A stretch of DNA of 64,000 nt from Streptomyces sp. GESEQ-35 (GCF_017948485.1 NZ_JAFFSX010000019.1:124001-188000); one strand, 5' to 3'; positions 1 to 8,494 are shown, counted from the first letter of the stretch. Notes: generated from the sequence alone by a model not told the origin. Numbers and translations are program-made.

Positions 1-166
1 GGAGCGCATGGTCCGTCTCCGCACGGTGCTGGAACCGTCCCGTACGGCCCTCTTCGCCGGGCCGTACGCCCGTCTCGTCGACGAACTCGAGGCACGCGGC
101 TGGCTGCCGTCGCCGGTCGCCGCGCACGCCCGTGCCCGGCTGAACCTGGATACTGCGGATCCATGA
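1..166 (+). CDS. C-terminal end of an unidentified protein (partial)
   Basis: The frame beginning at base 2 is open to a TGA at 164-166 and encodes 54 residues ending LNLDTADP, with typical Streptomyces third-position GC. The gene starts outside the window. Its stop overlaps the start of the next gene in an ATGA arrangement, so the two are probably translationally coupled. I do not recognise the family from this tail, which is charged and probably helical with no visible membrane segment. Confidence 0.6.
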   Translation, partial: ERMVRLRTVLEPSRTALFAGPYARLVDELEARGWLPSPVAAHARARLNLDTADP

Positions 167-780
167 GCACGACCCTCCTCCTGACCCGCCACGGCGAGAC
201 CGTCTGGCACGCCGAGAACCGTTACGCGGGCGTCAGCGACATCGCCCTCACCGACACGGGCCGCGCCCAGGCGGACGCCCTCGGCCGCTGTGCGGCGACC
301 CTTGCGGTCGACGCGATCTGGACGTCCCCGCTCTCCCGCGCCATCGCCACCGCCGATCCCGCCTGCCACGCCCTGAGCCTCACCCCGCACCGCGAACCGG
401 CCCTGATCGAATGCGACTTCGGGGTCATGGAGGGCCGTACGCTCGCCGAGTTCGCGGCCGAGGACCCGAAGCGTGCGGAGGCTTTCCGCACCGACCCGGT
501 GGCGAACCCCTTCCCCCGGGCCGAGGACCCCGCGGCGGCCGCGGTCCGCGGCACGGGGGCCCTGCGCCGCATCGCCGCAGCCCACCCCGGCGAACGTGTC
601 CTCGTGGTCGCCCACAACACCCTGCTGCGCCTGGTGCTGTGCGATCTGCTGTCGATCCCCCTGAGCGAATACCGCCGTGTCTTCCCGAAGCTCCGCAACA
701 CGGCGATCACCGAACTCCGTATGAACAGCGACGGCTCCGCCGGCCTGCTCTCGCTCAATGTGCCGTGCGGGAACCCCTGA
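163..780 (+). CDS. histidine phosphatase family protein (phosphoglycerate mutase-like)
   Basis: This 205-residue protein opens with the RHGE signature of the histidine phosphatase superfamily (residues 9-12, His10 as phospho-acceptor). The second catalytic histidine is in VVAHNTLLR near residue 151, and a conserved acid lies in the ALIECDFGVMEGR segment. Its length suits a single-domain cofactor-dependent mutase/phosphatase acting in the cytoplasm on a small phosphorylated metabolite; the substrate cannot be read from sequence. It overlaps the preceding gene by 4 bases, so the two form an operon, and a strong hairpin follows at 789-826. Confidence 0.9.
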   Translation: MSTTLLLTRHGETVWHAENRYAGVSDIALTDTGRAQADALGRCAATLAVDAIWTSPLSRAIATADPACHALSLTPHREPALIECDFGVMEGRTLAEFAAEDPKRAEAFRTDPVANPFPRAEDPAAAAVRGTGALRRIAAAHPGERVLVVAHNTLLRLVLCDLLSIPLSEYRRVFPKLRNTAITELRMNSDGSAGLLSLNVPCGNP

Positions 781-788
781 GCGGCACA

Positions 789-826
789 GGAAGGCCCCCG
801 CGAGTCATGTCCTCGCGGGGGCTTCC
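789..826 (+). terminator. hairpin terminator after the histidine phosphatase gene
   Basis: A GC-rich inverted repeat (GGAAGCCCCCGCGAG-type arms around a 7-base loop) lies 8 bases after the stop codon and is followed by TTCT. It probably ends the phosphatase transcript and could also stop antisense readthrough from the convergent permease. Confidence 0.8.
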
Positions 827-886
827 TTCTCTCCGCCTGCCGATCGTGAAGGGTGAGAAGACGATCACGAGGCAGGACGCCCCTTA

Positions 887-903
887 TTGCAAGTAACTTG
901 CAA
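887..903. promoter_or_regulatory. perfect 17-base palindrome, operator-like
   Basis: TTGCAAGT-A-ACTTGCAA is a perfect 8-1-8 dyad, followed closely by related half-sites (GTGCAGG, CTAGCAAC). The form resembles operators of dimeric MarR/TetR-type repressors. It lies between the 3' ends of two convergent genes, where no promoter is expected, so its role is unclear. Confidence 0.4.
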
Positions 904-946
904 GTGCAGGCTAGCAACAAAAGGGCCCTCGCGGGTGCAACGCCGG

Positions 947-2323
947 TCAGCTCCGGGCGCGCGCCCGCTGCCAGGCGTACCCGGCCGCCGCCAGGGCCAG
1001 CGTCATCCCGCCCGTCGAGTACAGCTGCACCCGGGTGCCGGGCTCGCGGGCCATCAGGACGAAGATCGCCGCCATACCGGCGAGTGCGACCCAGGTCAGT
1101 GCCGGGAACGCCCACATGCGGACGACGAGCTTCTCGGGCGTCTCGCGCTCCAGCCGGCGGCGCAGGCGCAGCTGGGAGACGGCGATGAAGATCCAGACGA
1201 CCAGGATGACCGCGCCGATCATGTTCAGCAGCCAGGAGAAGACGTCGTCGGGCCGCCAGTAGCTGAGCAGTACGCAGCCGAAGCCGAAGACGGACGAGGT
1301 GAGTACGGCGGTCCGCGGCACGCCCGAGGAGACCTTGCCCAGCACCTTCGGGCCCTGGCCGCGCTCCACGAGCGAGTAGGCGATGCGCGAGGCGCCGTAG
1401 ATGTTGGCGTTCATCGCGCTGAGCAGGGCGACCAGCACGACGACGTTCATGAGCTGCCCGGCGCCCGGGATGCCCAGGTGGTCGAGGGCGGCGACGTACG
1501 GGCCCTTCTCGACGACCTCCTTGGAGTCCCACGGGACCAGGGTGACGATGACCGCCATCGAGCCGATGTAGAAGAGGGCGATGCGCCACATCGCCGTACG
1601 GACCGCGCTCGCCACGCCCCGGACGGGGTTCTCCGACTCGGCGGCGGCGATCGTCACCGTCTCCAGGCCGCCGTACGCGAAGACGGACGCGAGCAGGCCG
1701 ATGACCAGGCCCTCACCGCCGTTCGGCAGGAAGTCGGTGAGGTTCGAGGCGCCGGGGGAGTCCGTGCCGGGCAGCACGCCGACGACGGCCAGCACGCCCA
1801 GCGCCAGGAACAGCGTGATCGCGCCGACCTTCAGCGCCGCGAACCAGAACTCGAACTCGCCGAAGTTCTTCACTGCGGCCAGGTTCGTGCCGCAGAACAC
1901 CACCATGAACAGCGCCACCCACGCCCACTCGGGCGTGCCGGGCAGCCAGCCGGAGACGATCTTCGCGGCGCCGATGCCCTCCAGGCCGACCGCCGTGCAG
2001 AGCAGGACCCAGAAGGACCAGCCGGCGGTGAAGCCCGCCCAGGGGCCGATCGCCCGCTCGGCGTGCGCCGAGAAGGAGCCGGACGACGGATACGCGGCCG
2101 ACATCTCGCCGAGCATCCGCATCACCAGCATCACAAGGACGCCGGAGAGCGCGTAGGCGACGACGATCGACGGCCCGGCGGCGGCGATACCGGCGCCGGA
2201 GCCCACGAACAGACCGGCGCCGATGACACCGCCGAGGGCGATCATCGACAGATGGCGCTGTTTCAGGCCGTGGGAGAGGGAGACGTCCGCCTCGGGCGGC
2301 GTCTCGACCGTGGTGCTGGGCAT
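947..2323 (-). CDS. amino-acid permease, APC superfamily
   Basis: This 458-residue inner-membrane protein has the TM1 signature of the APC/AAT permeases (SMIALGGVIGAGLFVG) near residues 27-42 and about 12 predicted hydrophobic spans. The FEFWFAALKVGAI segment and the VVMRMLGEMS-like loop are typical of proton-coupled amino-acid permeases related to the GABA, asparagine and proline carriers. Substrate is not determinable. A paralogue of similar architecture is at 6250-7683 on the same strand. The ATG is preceded by divergent intergenic DNA shared with bioY, so it probably has its own promoter. Confidence 0.9.
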   Translation of the reverse strand: MPSTTVETPPEADVSLSHGLKQRHLSMIALGGVIGAGLFVGSGAGIAAAGPSIVVAYALSGVLVMLVMRMLGEMSAAYPSSGSFSAHAERAIGPWAGFTAGWSFWVLLCTAVGLEGIGAAKIVSGWLPGTPEWAWVALFMVVFCGTNLAAVKNFGEFEFWFAALKVGAITLFLALGVLAVVGVLPGTDSPGASNLTDFLPNGGEGLVIGLLASVFAYGGLETVTIAAAESENPVRGVASAVRTAMWRIALFYIGSMAVIVTLVPWDSKEVVEKGPYVAALDHLGIPGAGQLMNVVVLVALLSAMNANIYGASRIAYSLVERGQGPKVLGKVSSGVPRTAVLTSSVFGFGCVLLSYWRPDDVFSWLLNMIGAVILVVWIFIAVSQLRLRRRLERETPEKLVVRMWAFPALTWVALAGMAAIFVLMAREPGTRVQLYSTGGMTLALAAAGYAWQRARARS

Positions 2324-2609
2324 GGGAGCGGCTCGTCCAATGCGTGAGGGGGTGCGACCTGAGGAGTGTAAAGGGGAGGTATGGGGTTCCGGATTGGTGA
2401 GAACCTACAGCGCCCGCCTCCACCCGCCTCGGTGACCCACAAGGCCCTACCTCAGTGACCGTTATCACGCCCGGTCGCGTGTAACCGGCACTCTTTGTCA
2501 GGAGTCCACTACAGCCGTGCTCCCGCCTTTGTCGAGCGGTGACGGTGTTGGGCTCAGGTGCCCTGGGTTAGCGTCACGGTGTCTCGAACCGCCCTCACTC
2601 GGAGTCCCC
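2324..2609. other. divergent intergenic region, permease/bioY
   Basis: These 286 bases separate the minus-strand permease from plus-strand bioY and must hold both promoters. No gene has convincing coding character here. A GGAG sits at 2601-2604 before the bioY ATG. I looked for a convincing biotin-repressor operator and did not find one. Confidence 0.5.
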
Positions 2610-3188
2610 ATGAGCACCGCTGCCGTCTCCAGCCGTCCTGGCCTGGTCCTCGCCGACCTCATCCCCGCCTCCCGTGTCCGGGACGCCGCGCTCGTGCTCG
2701 GCGGCGCCGCGCTCACCGGCCTCGCCGCCCAGATCGCCGTGCCGGTGCCGGGCTCCCCGGTGCCGGTGACCGGCCAGACCTTCGCGGCGCTGCTGGTCGG
2801 CACGAGCCTCGGCGCCCGGCGCGGCACCCTCTCGCTCGTCGTGTACGCGCTGGCCGGCCTGGCCGGTGTGCCGTGGTTCGCCGAGGGCAAGTCCGGGGTC
2901 CTCGTCTCCTTCGGCTACATCATCGGGATGATGCTGGCGGCCACCGTCGTCGGCGCCCTGGCCCGCCGCGGCGCCGACCGCTCCGTACTGCGGATGGCGG
3001 GCACGATGCTGGTCGGCGAGGCGATCATCTACGCGATCGGCGTGCCGTATCTCGCCCTCGCCGCCGACATGTCGGCGTCCGCGGCGATCGCGGCCGGCCT
3101 CACCCCGTTCCTGATCGGCGACGCCCTCAAGGCCGCCCTGGCGATGGGCCTGCTGCCGACCGCCTGGAAGTTCGTCAACAAGCGCTGA
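2610..3188 (+). CDS. bioY: biotin transporter BioY
   Basis: This 192-residue, six-span membrane protein has the BioY hallmarks: an AAQIAVPVPGSPVPVTGQT segment, then LGARRGTLSL, then the AGLAGVPWFA motif. BioY is the biotin-binding S component of ECF-type transporters; actinobacterial BioY often occurs without adjacent ATPase genes, as here, and uses shared ECF modules or acts alone. I chose the ATG at 2610 (GGAG six bases upstream) over a longer in-frame extension to 2517, whose extra residues are not BioY-like. A strong terminator follows. Confidence 0.93.
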   Translation: MSTAAVSSRPGLVLADLIPASRVRDAALVLGGAALTGLAAQIAVPVPGSPVPVTGQTFAALLVGTSLGARRGTLSLVVYALAGLAGVPWFAEGKSGVLVSFGYIIGMMLAATVVGALARRGADRSVLRMAGTMLVGEAIIYAIGVPYLALAADMSASAAIAAGLTPFLIGDALKAALAMGLLPTAWKFVNKR

Positions 3189-3218
3189 GGTCCTGGCTGT
3201 TGCGAGCCGACAGCGCGG

Positions 3219-3258
3219 AAAGCCGGGGTGCGGCACACTGCCGCACCCCGGCTTTTTC
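3219..3258. terminator. bidirectional terminator between bioY and the surface-protein gene
   Basis: Fifteen-base arms (AGCCGGGGTGCGGCA and its complement) surround a three-base loop. A T-run follows on the plus strand, and A residues in the opposite position give T's on the minus strand. It sits between two convergent genes and should serve both. Confidence 0.9.
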
Positions 3259-3268
3259 GTGCTGTTGC

Positions 3269-3994
3269 TCAGCTCTCCCGTTGTCGCGGTCGCAGCTGCG
3301 ACCACCACAGCCCGGCCGCGCCGACCGTGATCAGCGCCGCGCCCGCCGCGCCCAGCGGCAGGACATCGCGTCCGGGACCCGTCTTCGGCAGCTCGTCGTC
3401 ACCCCCGGGTGCCACCGGCGTGTTGTCGGTGCCGAGCAGCAGCGGGGTGGCCGGGGCGTCCGGTGACGGGTTCGTCGTACCGAAGGGCACCGGGCCCTGC
3501 TGCCAGAACGTCTTGCTTCCGTCGCTGTTCTGCACGGGCAGACAGATCTTTCCGGTTTTGTTCAGGTCGTACGTCGCAGCGACGTCGTACGACTTGGAAT
3601 CACCGGCCGCGAGATTGTCGAGCGGGCAGGTGTAACCGCTGTTCGAGCCTTCGGGAAGATCGCCTTCCGCAATGGGCGAACACCCCTGAACGTTCTTCAC
3701 CGTCATGCCGTCGAAACCGACGACCCAGAGCCTGATCTTTCCGCTGTCCTCGGTGCCCTCGTTTTTCACCGTGGCGGTCATCGTCGTTTCCTGTGAACCG
3801 TTGTCGACCGAGATCTCCTCGGGCAGCAGCGTGGTCAGCTTCACGCCCGCCGGCGCCTCGTCAACGGCCTTTCCCCCCTTGCTGCTTCCTGGCCCCTCGT
3901 CATCCGCACTGGCGGTGGCGGAAAGGATCATCACCGTCGAGAAGGATGCCGCAACCAGCGATCCCGCGATGGTCGTCATACGACGAGAACTCAT
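3269..3994 (-). CDS. secreted LPXTG-anchored surface protein
   Basis: The 241-residue product has an N-terminal signal peptide (SSRRMTT then a hydrophobic run, likely cleaved after ATASA near residue 29). A beta-rich ectodomain follows with paired cysteines (GCSP and YTCPL). A sortase signal closes the protein: LPKTG at residues 202-206, a hydrophobic span and a basic tail RPRQR. Anchoring to peptidoglycan by sortase is therefore expected. The ATG at 3994 has a GGGGGAC ribosome site; an in-frame extension upstream is rejected because it would bury the signal peptide. It is divergent from the membrane kinase gene. No specific function is recognisable. Confidence 0.85.
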   Translation of the reverse strand: MSSRRMTTIAGSLVAASFSTVMILSATASADDEGPGSSKGGKAVDEAPAGVKLTTLLPEEISVDNGSQETTMTATVKNEGTEDSGKIRLWVVGFDGMTVKNVQGCSPIAEGDLPEGSNSGYTCPLDNLAAGDSKSYDVAATYDLNKTGKICLPVQNSDGSKTFWQQGPVPFGTTNPSPDAPATPLLLGTDNTPVAPGGDDELPKTGPGRDVLPLGAAGAALITVGAAGLWWSQLRPRQRES

Positions 3995-4176
3995 GTTCGT
4001 CCCCCTTGCCTGCGCCTGAATTCGCAGTACTTGAAGAGCTACCACAAGATTTCTCCGCACTATGCTGGTACGGCCTGAAGTGTGACCATTGTGTTTCAGT
4101 CGAGGAGCCATTGAGGGGGTGCAGCGGATTGCCGGGGAATACGGAAAACACGAGGAGCGGCGGGGTTCCTGGGTTA

Positions 4177-6177
4177 ATGGTGACGGGGCGCTACCGGTTG
4201 GTCGAAAGTATTGGACAGGGGGGTATGGGGCGGGTGTGGCGAGCCGCCGATGAAATGCTCGACCGTCAGGTGGCGGTGAAGGAAATGCGCATCGACGGCC
4301 TCGATGCCGAGGACGCGCGCACCCGCCGCGAACGCACCCTGCGCGAGGCCAGGGCGACCGCCCGGATCGACCACCCCAACGTCGTGCGTGTGTATGACGT
4401 GGTGGACGAGGGCGAACGCCTGTGGATCGTCATGGAGTTGATCGCCGGCCCCTCCCTGGAACGGATGATCGCCGAGGACGGGCCGCTCGGAGAGCGCGAC
4501 GCGGCACGGATCGGGCTCGGCCTGGTGGAGGCGCTGCGCCAGGTGCACGCACGCGGTGTGCTGCACCGGGACATCAAACCCGGGAACGTCCTGGTCGAGA
4601 GCGGCGGACAGCGCGTCGTCCTCACCGACTTCGGTATCGCCGCCATCCAGGACGCCAAGGCGCTCACCATGGTCGGCATGCTGGTCGGCTCGCCCGACTA
4701 CATGGCCCCCGAGCGAGTCTCCGGCCGCCCCCAGGGCCCGCCGTCCGACGTGTGGTCCCTCGGCGCGACCCTCTGCGCGGCCATGGGCGGCCGCTCCCCC
4801 TTCTCCCGCGACACCACGCTGGCCACGCTGCACGCGGTCCTCTACGAGGAGCCCGAACTCCCCGCCTCCGCAGGCACGTTGGGCACCATCCTGGCCGCGC
4901 TGCTGGAAAAGGACCCGTCGGTCCGGCCGGGCCTGGACGACCTGGAATCCACGCTGCGCGCCGTCGCGTTCCCGGAGCCGACCCCGACCGTGCGGATGGG
5001 CGGGAGTGCGGCCGAGGGAGGGGGCGAGGAGGGGGCGGACGGCGAAACCGGCGCCGAGCGGGAAGCCGTAGCGGCAGAACGGGAATCCGTAGCGGCAGAA
5101 GAGGAGAAGGAACCGACCGGGACGCGTGTGCAAGAGGAGCCGCAGGACGCGCCGCCGTCGCCGGCGTCACCCACACCTGCCCTCATCGAGCCGCATCGCA
5201 TACCCGCACCACGCGACCCCCGGCAGTCGCAGCCCGAACCCATCGAGGACGCGCCTCCTCCACAGCCCCAGCCGCAACGGCCCGCCGACACCCATGACTT
5301 CGGCCGCAGCCGCACCTCTGTCCCCACACCCACACCCACACCCACACCCGCGCCCGCATCCGCCTCCACCGAAGCCGGCCCCGAGTTGCGCTCGGAGACG
5401 CGCTCCGAGACTCCGGCCGTCAACTCGGCAGGACCCGCACAGAGCCTGCCCGGCAGGGCCGGTGTCTCCTTCGTGCGCCCCGAGGCGGTGACCCAGGAGC
5501 ACAGCCCGCCGTACGCGGTCCAGCCGGCCGCGATGCCGCCCGGCGAACTCCCGGGCCCCGCGGCGCCGGCCGCCCCCGGGCGCGGACGTCGTCGTACGGG
5601 TCTGCTTGCCGCGGTGGCCGCGGTCACCGCAGGGGCCGTGGTCGCGGTCGTCCTGGTGCTGAACTCCGGGTCGCCGGACGACAGCAAGGCGGGGTCGTCG
5701 ACATCCCCGAGCGACACCGCGTCGGCCACCGTCGAAGGCACCTCCAGGCCGCAGAGCCTGCCGCCGGGCTCCCGGAAGGAGGCCGGCGGGTACGCCTGGG
5801 TGCCCCCCGAGGGCTGGCGACGCGATGTGCAGACCGGTTCGGAGGTGCACTACACGTCACCGGACACCAAACAGGAACTCGCCACCAAGTCCTCGGTGGC
5901 CCGCGGCAACCTGATCGACACCTGGCGGCGCTCGGAGCAGAACGCCCAGGAGGGTGCGTACGACACGATCCGCCTGGAGGAGACGACCTTCCGCGATTAC
6001 CCGGCGGTCGTCTGGGAGTACACCTTCACCATCAAGGGCGTCGACTGGCACGCCCAGCTGCTGGGCTTCACCGTGAAGGGGACGTCGTACCAGGTCAACA
6101 CCTGGTATCAGCCGGACATCGAGGCGCAGGCGCTGAAGACGTACAAGAAGGTCAAGGACACCTTCACCGTGCTGTGA
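4177..6177 (+). CDS. membrane Ser/Thr protein kinase (Hanks type)
   Basis: The 666-residue product carries a complete eukaryotic-type kinase domain at about residues 5-265: glycine loop GQGGMG (13-18), ATP lysine K35, E57, catalytic HRD (120-122) with N127, DFG (141-143) and APE (167-169). A long Pro/Thr/Glu-rich linker follows, then one membrane span near 472-494 and an extracytoplasmic domain of about 170 residues without PASTA repeats. The kinase would sense outside signals and phosphorylate cytoplasmic targets. The linker contains in-frame short tandem repeats. The ATG at 4177 is chosen because the kinase fold starts at once (MVTGRYRLVESIG); GAGGAG about 20 bases upstream is a distant ribosome site, so the start is slightly uncertain. 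Confidence 0.92.
   Translation: MVTGRYRLVESIGQGGMGRVWRAADEMLDRQVAVKEMRIDGLDAEDARTRRERTLREARATARIDHPNVVRVYDVVDEGERLWIVMELIAGPSLERMIAEDGPLGERDAARIGLGLVEALRQVHARGVLHRDIKPGNVLVESGGQRVVLTDFGIAAIQDAKALTMVGMLVGSPDYMAPERVSGRPQGPPSDVWSLGATLCAAMGGRSPFSRDTTLATLHAVLYEEPELPASAGTLGTILAALLEKDPSVRPGLDDLESTLRAVAFPEPTPTVRMGGSAAEGGGEEGADGETGAEREAVAAERESVAAEEEKEPTGTRVQEEPQDAPPSPASPTPALIEPHRIPAPRDPRQSQPEPIEDAPPPQPQPQRPADTHDFGRSRTSVPTPTPTPTPAPASASTEAGPELRSETRSETPAVNSAGPAQSLPGRAGVSFVRPEAVTQEHSPPYAVQPAAMPPGELPGPAAPAAPGRGRRRTGLLAAVAAVTAGAVVAVVLVLNSGSPDDSKAGSSTSPSDTASATVEGTSRPQSLPPGSRKEAGGYAWVPPEGWRRDVQTGSEVHYTSPDTKQELATKSSVARGNLIDTWRRSEQNAQEGAYDTIRLEETTFRDYPAVVWEYTFTIKGVDWHAQLLGFTVKGTSYQVNTWYQPDIEAQALKTYKKVKDTFTVL
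5059..5100 (+). repeat. two 21-base tandem copies in the kinase linker
   Basis: CGGGAAGCCGTAGCGGCAGAA is followed directly by a copy with one mismatch, encoding REAVAAE then RESVAAE. The repeat is in frame, so copy-number change would alter linker length by seven residues. Confidence 0.85.
5326..5349 (+). repeat. ACACCC hexanucleotide repeat, four copies
   Basis: Four perfect ACACCC units encode a Thr-Pro ladder in the kinase linker. Slippage by one unit would add or remove two residues without a frameshift. Confidence 0.85.
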
Positions 6178-6202
6178 AGCGATCACCGTGCCGCACAAGC
6201 GA

Positions 6203-6226
6203 GAGGGAGCCCCGCGGGGCTCCCTC
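6203..6226. terminator. bidirectional terminator between kinase and permease genes
   Basis: GAGGGAGCCCC and GGGGCTCCCTC form an 11-base stem with a two-base loop between convergent genes. There is no T-run, as is common in high-GC actinobacteria. Confidence 0.75.
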
Positions 6227-6249
6227 AGGCGGTGTCGGGCTCAGGCCGT

Positions 6250-7683
6250 TCAGACGGTCGTACGCCCGCGCTTCACCTTCTCCTTCACGAAGGCGATGGT
6301 GAGCACGATCGCGGCGACCAGCAGCGACAGCAGCACGGTCTTGCGTCCGTCGTGCTCGGTGTCGGTGAGCATGTAGCCGAGGACGAACACGATCAGCGCG
6401 GCCGTGGCCCAGGTCAGATACGGGTACAGCCACATCCGGACGACCAGCTTCTCCGGCGCCTCGGCCTGGATGATCTTCCGCATGCGCAGCTGCGAGAAGC
6501 AGATGACGAGCCAGACGAACAGGGCCACCGCACCACTGGAGTTGACCAGGAAGAGGAAGACGGAGTCCGGGAACTTGTAGTTGAAGAAGACGGCGACGAA
6601 GCCGAAGACGACCGAGGCGACGATCGCCACGAGCGGCACACCACGGCCGGTGGTCTTCGCGAAGGCCTTGGGCGCGTCACCGCGCTGACCCAGCGAGAAG
6701 GCCATCCGGGAGGCCGTGTAGAGGCCGGAGTTGAGGCAGGACAGCACCGAGGTCAGCACGATGAAGTTCATGATCTGACCGGCGTGCGCGATCCCGAGCG
6801 AGTCCAGGGCGGCGACGTACGAGCCCTCGTCGGCGATGGACTTGCTGTCCCACGGCAGCAGCGTGACGACGACGAAGATCGAGCCGAGGTAGAAGACGGC
6901 GACACGCCAGATGATGCTGTTGGTTGCCTTGGTGACCGCGCGCTGCGGGTTCTCGGACTCGCCGGCGGCGAGCGTGGCGATCTCGCTTCCCATGAAGGAG
7001 AAGACGACGAGCAGCACACCGGTGAGGATGGCGCCGGGCCCGTTGGGCAGGAAGCCGCCGTGTTCGGTGAGGTTGCCCAGCCCGGCCTGCTCGCTGTCGA
7101 CACCCGGCAGCAGCCCGAAGACGGCCAGCCCGCCGATGACGATGAATGCCGCGATGGCGACGACCTTGATCCCGGCGAACCAGAACTCGAACTCGCCGTA
7201 GGAGCCGACGGAGACCAGGTTGGTCGCGGTGAGCACCACCATCACGATGAGCGCCCAGGCCCACTGCGGTACGGAGGGCACCCACCCTTCGAGGATCACG
7301 GCACCGGCGGTCGCCTCGACGGCCAGCACCACGACCCAGAAGAACCAGTACAGCCAGCCGATGGAGAAGCCGGCCCAGCGGCCGAGCGCCCGGTCGGCGT
7401 GCGCCGAGAACGAACCCGAGGTCGGGTTGGCCGCGGACATCTCACCGAGCATCCGCATCACCAGCACCACGAGCGTGCCGACGAGGGCGTACGACAGGAG
7501 GATGCCGGGTCCGGCGGTGGCGATGCCGGAGCTGGAACCGACGAAGAGCCCGGCTCCGATGACACCGCCGATGGCGATCATCGACAGATGACGGTTCTTG
7601 AGCCCTGCCTGGAGGCCGTTACCGGGGTCGCCGGTGGCTCCTGGGTCCTTGCTGGCCTTCGAGATGGTCGGCTGCGAGGTCAT
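6250..7683 (-). CDS. amino-acid permease, APC superfamily (GABA/asparagine permease-like)
   Basis: This 477-residue protein has a hydrophilic N-terminus of about 30 residues, the TM1 signature MIAIGGVIGAGLFVGSSSGI, and about 12 spans. It shares block-by-block similarity with the permease at 947-2323: MRMLGEMSAA, then SGSFSAHADRALG, then YGEFEFWFAGIKV. The family imports amino acids or GABA by proton symport. The start has AAAGGAAAT upstream on the minus strand. The two paralogues lie on the same strand about 4 kb apart, separated by bioY and the kinase pair, so this is probably an old duplication rather than an operon. Confidence 0.9.
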   Translation of the reverse strand: MTSQPTISKASKDPGATGDPGNGLQAGLKNRHLSMIAIGGVIGAGLFVGSSSGIATAGPGILLSYALVGTLVVLVMRMLGEMSAANPTSGSFSAHADRALGRWAGFSIGWLYWFFWVVVLAVEATAGAVILEGWVPSVPQWAWALIVMVVLTATNLVSVGSYGEFEFWFAGIKVVAIAAFIVIGGLAVFGLLPGVDSEQAGLGNLTEHGGFLPNGPGAILTGVLLVVFSFMGSEIATLAAGESENPQRAVTKATNSIIWRVAVFYLGSIFVVVTLLPWDSKSIADEGSYVAALDSLGIAHAGQIMNFIVLTSVLSCLNSGLYTASRMAFSLGQRGDAPKAFAKTTGRGVPLVAIVASVVFGFVAVFFNYKFPDSVFLFLVNSSGAVALFVWLVICFSQLRMRKIIQAEAPEKLVVRMWLYPYLTWATAALIVFVLGYMLTDTEHDGRKTVLLSLLVAAIVLTIAFVKEKVKRGRTTV

Positions 7684-7899
7684 AGAGGGGATTTCCTTTG
7701 CGCCGGACGAGCAGATTCCCGTGCGAGCGGTGCACGGGGGCGTACGAATCGGTCCAGTGAATCTGAGGCAAAGAGATTATTGAACCTTTGATTCCGGATC
7801 GTTACTTGAGGTTTCCCTGAGGTTCCGTAGTGTTGCTCACACTTTTCCTGGCCCGGCCCCGGGGCTGCTGCCCGGAAACAGGCGTGACACACTCGTCCC

Positions 7900-8385
7900 A
7901 TGCGCGTGTATCTCGGCTCCGACCATGCGGGCTTCGAACTCAAGAACCACCTCGTCGAGTGGCTCAAGGCGGCCGGCCACGACCCCGTGGACTGCGGCCC
8001 CCACATCTACGACGCCCAGGACGACTACCCGCCCTTCTGCCTCCGCGCCGCCGAGCGCACCGCGGCCGACCCCGACTCCCTCGGCATCGTGATCGGCGGC
8101 TCCGGCAACGGCGAGCAGATCGCCGCGAACAAGGTCAAGGGCGTGCGCGCGGCCCTCGCCTGGAGCGAGGAGACGGCGTCGCTCGGCCGCCAGCACAACG
8201 ACGCCAACGTCGTCGCGGTGGGCGCGCGGATGCACACGCAGGACGAGGCGACAAAGTTCATCGAGACCTTCCTGGGCACGCCGTTCTCGGGCGAGCAGCG
8301 CCATGTGCGGCGGATCGAGATGCTGGCGGAGTACGAGACGACGGGGGATCTGCCGCCGATCCCGCCGCATCACCCGCAAAATTAG
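7900..8385 (+). CDS. rpiB: ribose-5-phosphate isomerase B
   Basis: The 161-residue product interconverts ribose-5-phosphate and ribulose-5-phosphate in the pentose phosphate pathway. It shows the RpiB/LacAB fold markers: GSDHAGFELK at residues 6-15 and the phosphate-binding GGSGNGEQIAANK at 66-78. As in mycobacterial RpiB, a glutamate (E72) occupies the place of the catalytic cysteine known from E. coli RpiB. The ATG at 7900 gives a protein of standard length. Downstream it is separated from the glycosylase gene by an intergenic repeat, so co-transcription is uncertain. Confidence 0.93.
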   Translation: MRVYLGSDHAGFELKNHLVEWLKAAGHDPVDCGPHIYDAQDDYPPFCLRAAERTAADPDSLGIVIGGSGNGEQIAANKVKGVRAALAWSEETASLGRQHNDANVVAVGARMHTQDEATKFIETFLGTPFSGEQRHVRRIEMLAEYETTGDLPPIPPHHPQN

Positions 8386-8475
8386 CCCCTCCGGCGTTTG
8401 AGGAGCGGGGTCTGGGGCGGAGCCCCAGGGGTCTTTCGAGTCCCGCCCGTCAAGAAACCGAGACGGGCGGGTGGG
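8385..8475. repeat. Streptomyces-type intergenic repeat with hairpin
   Basis: The segment starting GCCCCTCCGGCGTTTGAGG and running through TGGGGCGGAGCCCCAG belongs, from memory, to a GC-rich element scattered through Streptomyces genomes. It ends with a perfect 10-base stem, CCCGCCCGTC at 8442-8451 and GACGGGCGGG at 8462-8471. It could form structured RNA between rpiB and the glycosylase gene. Confidence 0.65.
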
Positions 8476-8494
8476 TGGGAAAGGACTGCGGGAG

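Noticed and set aside
2440..2600. Possible biotin-repressor operator before bioY
   Set aside because: The GTGACCGTTATCACGC and GTAACC words are suggestive but form no clear dyad with the arms expected of an actinobacterial BioQ site.
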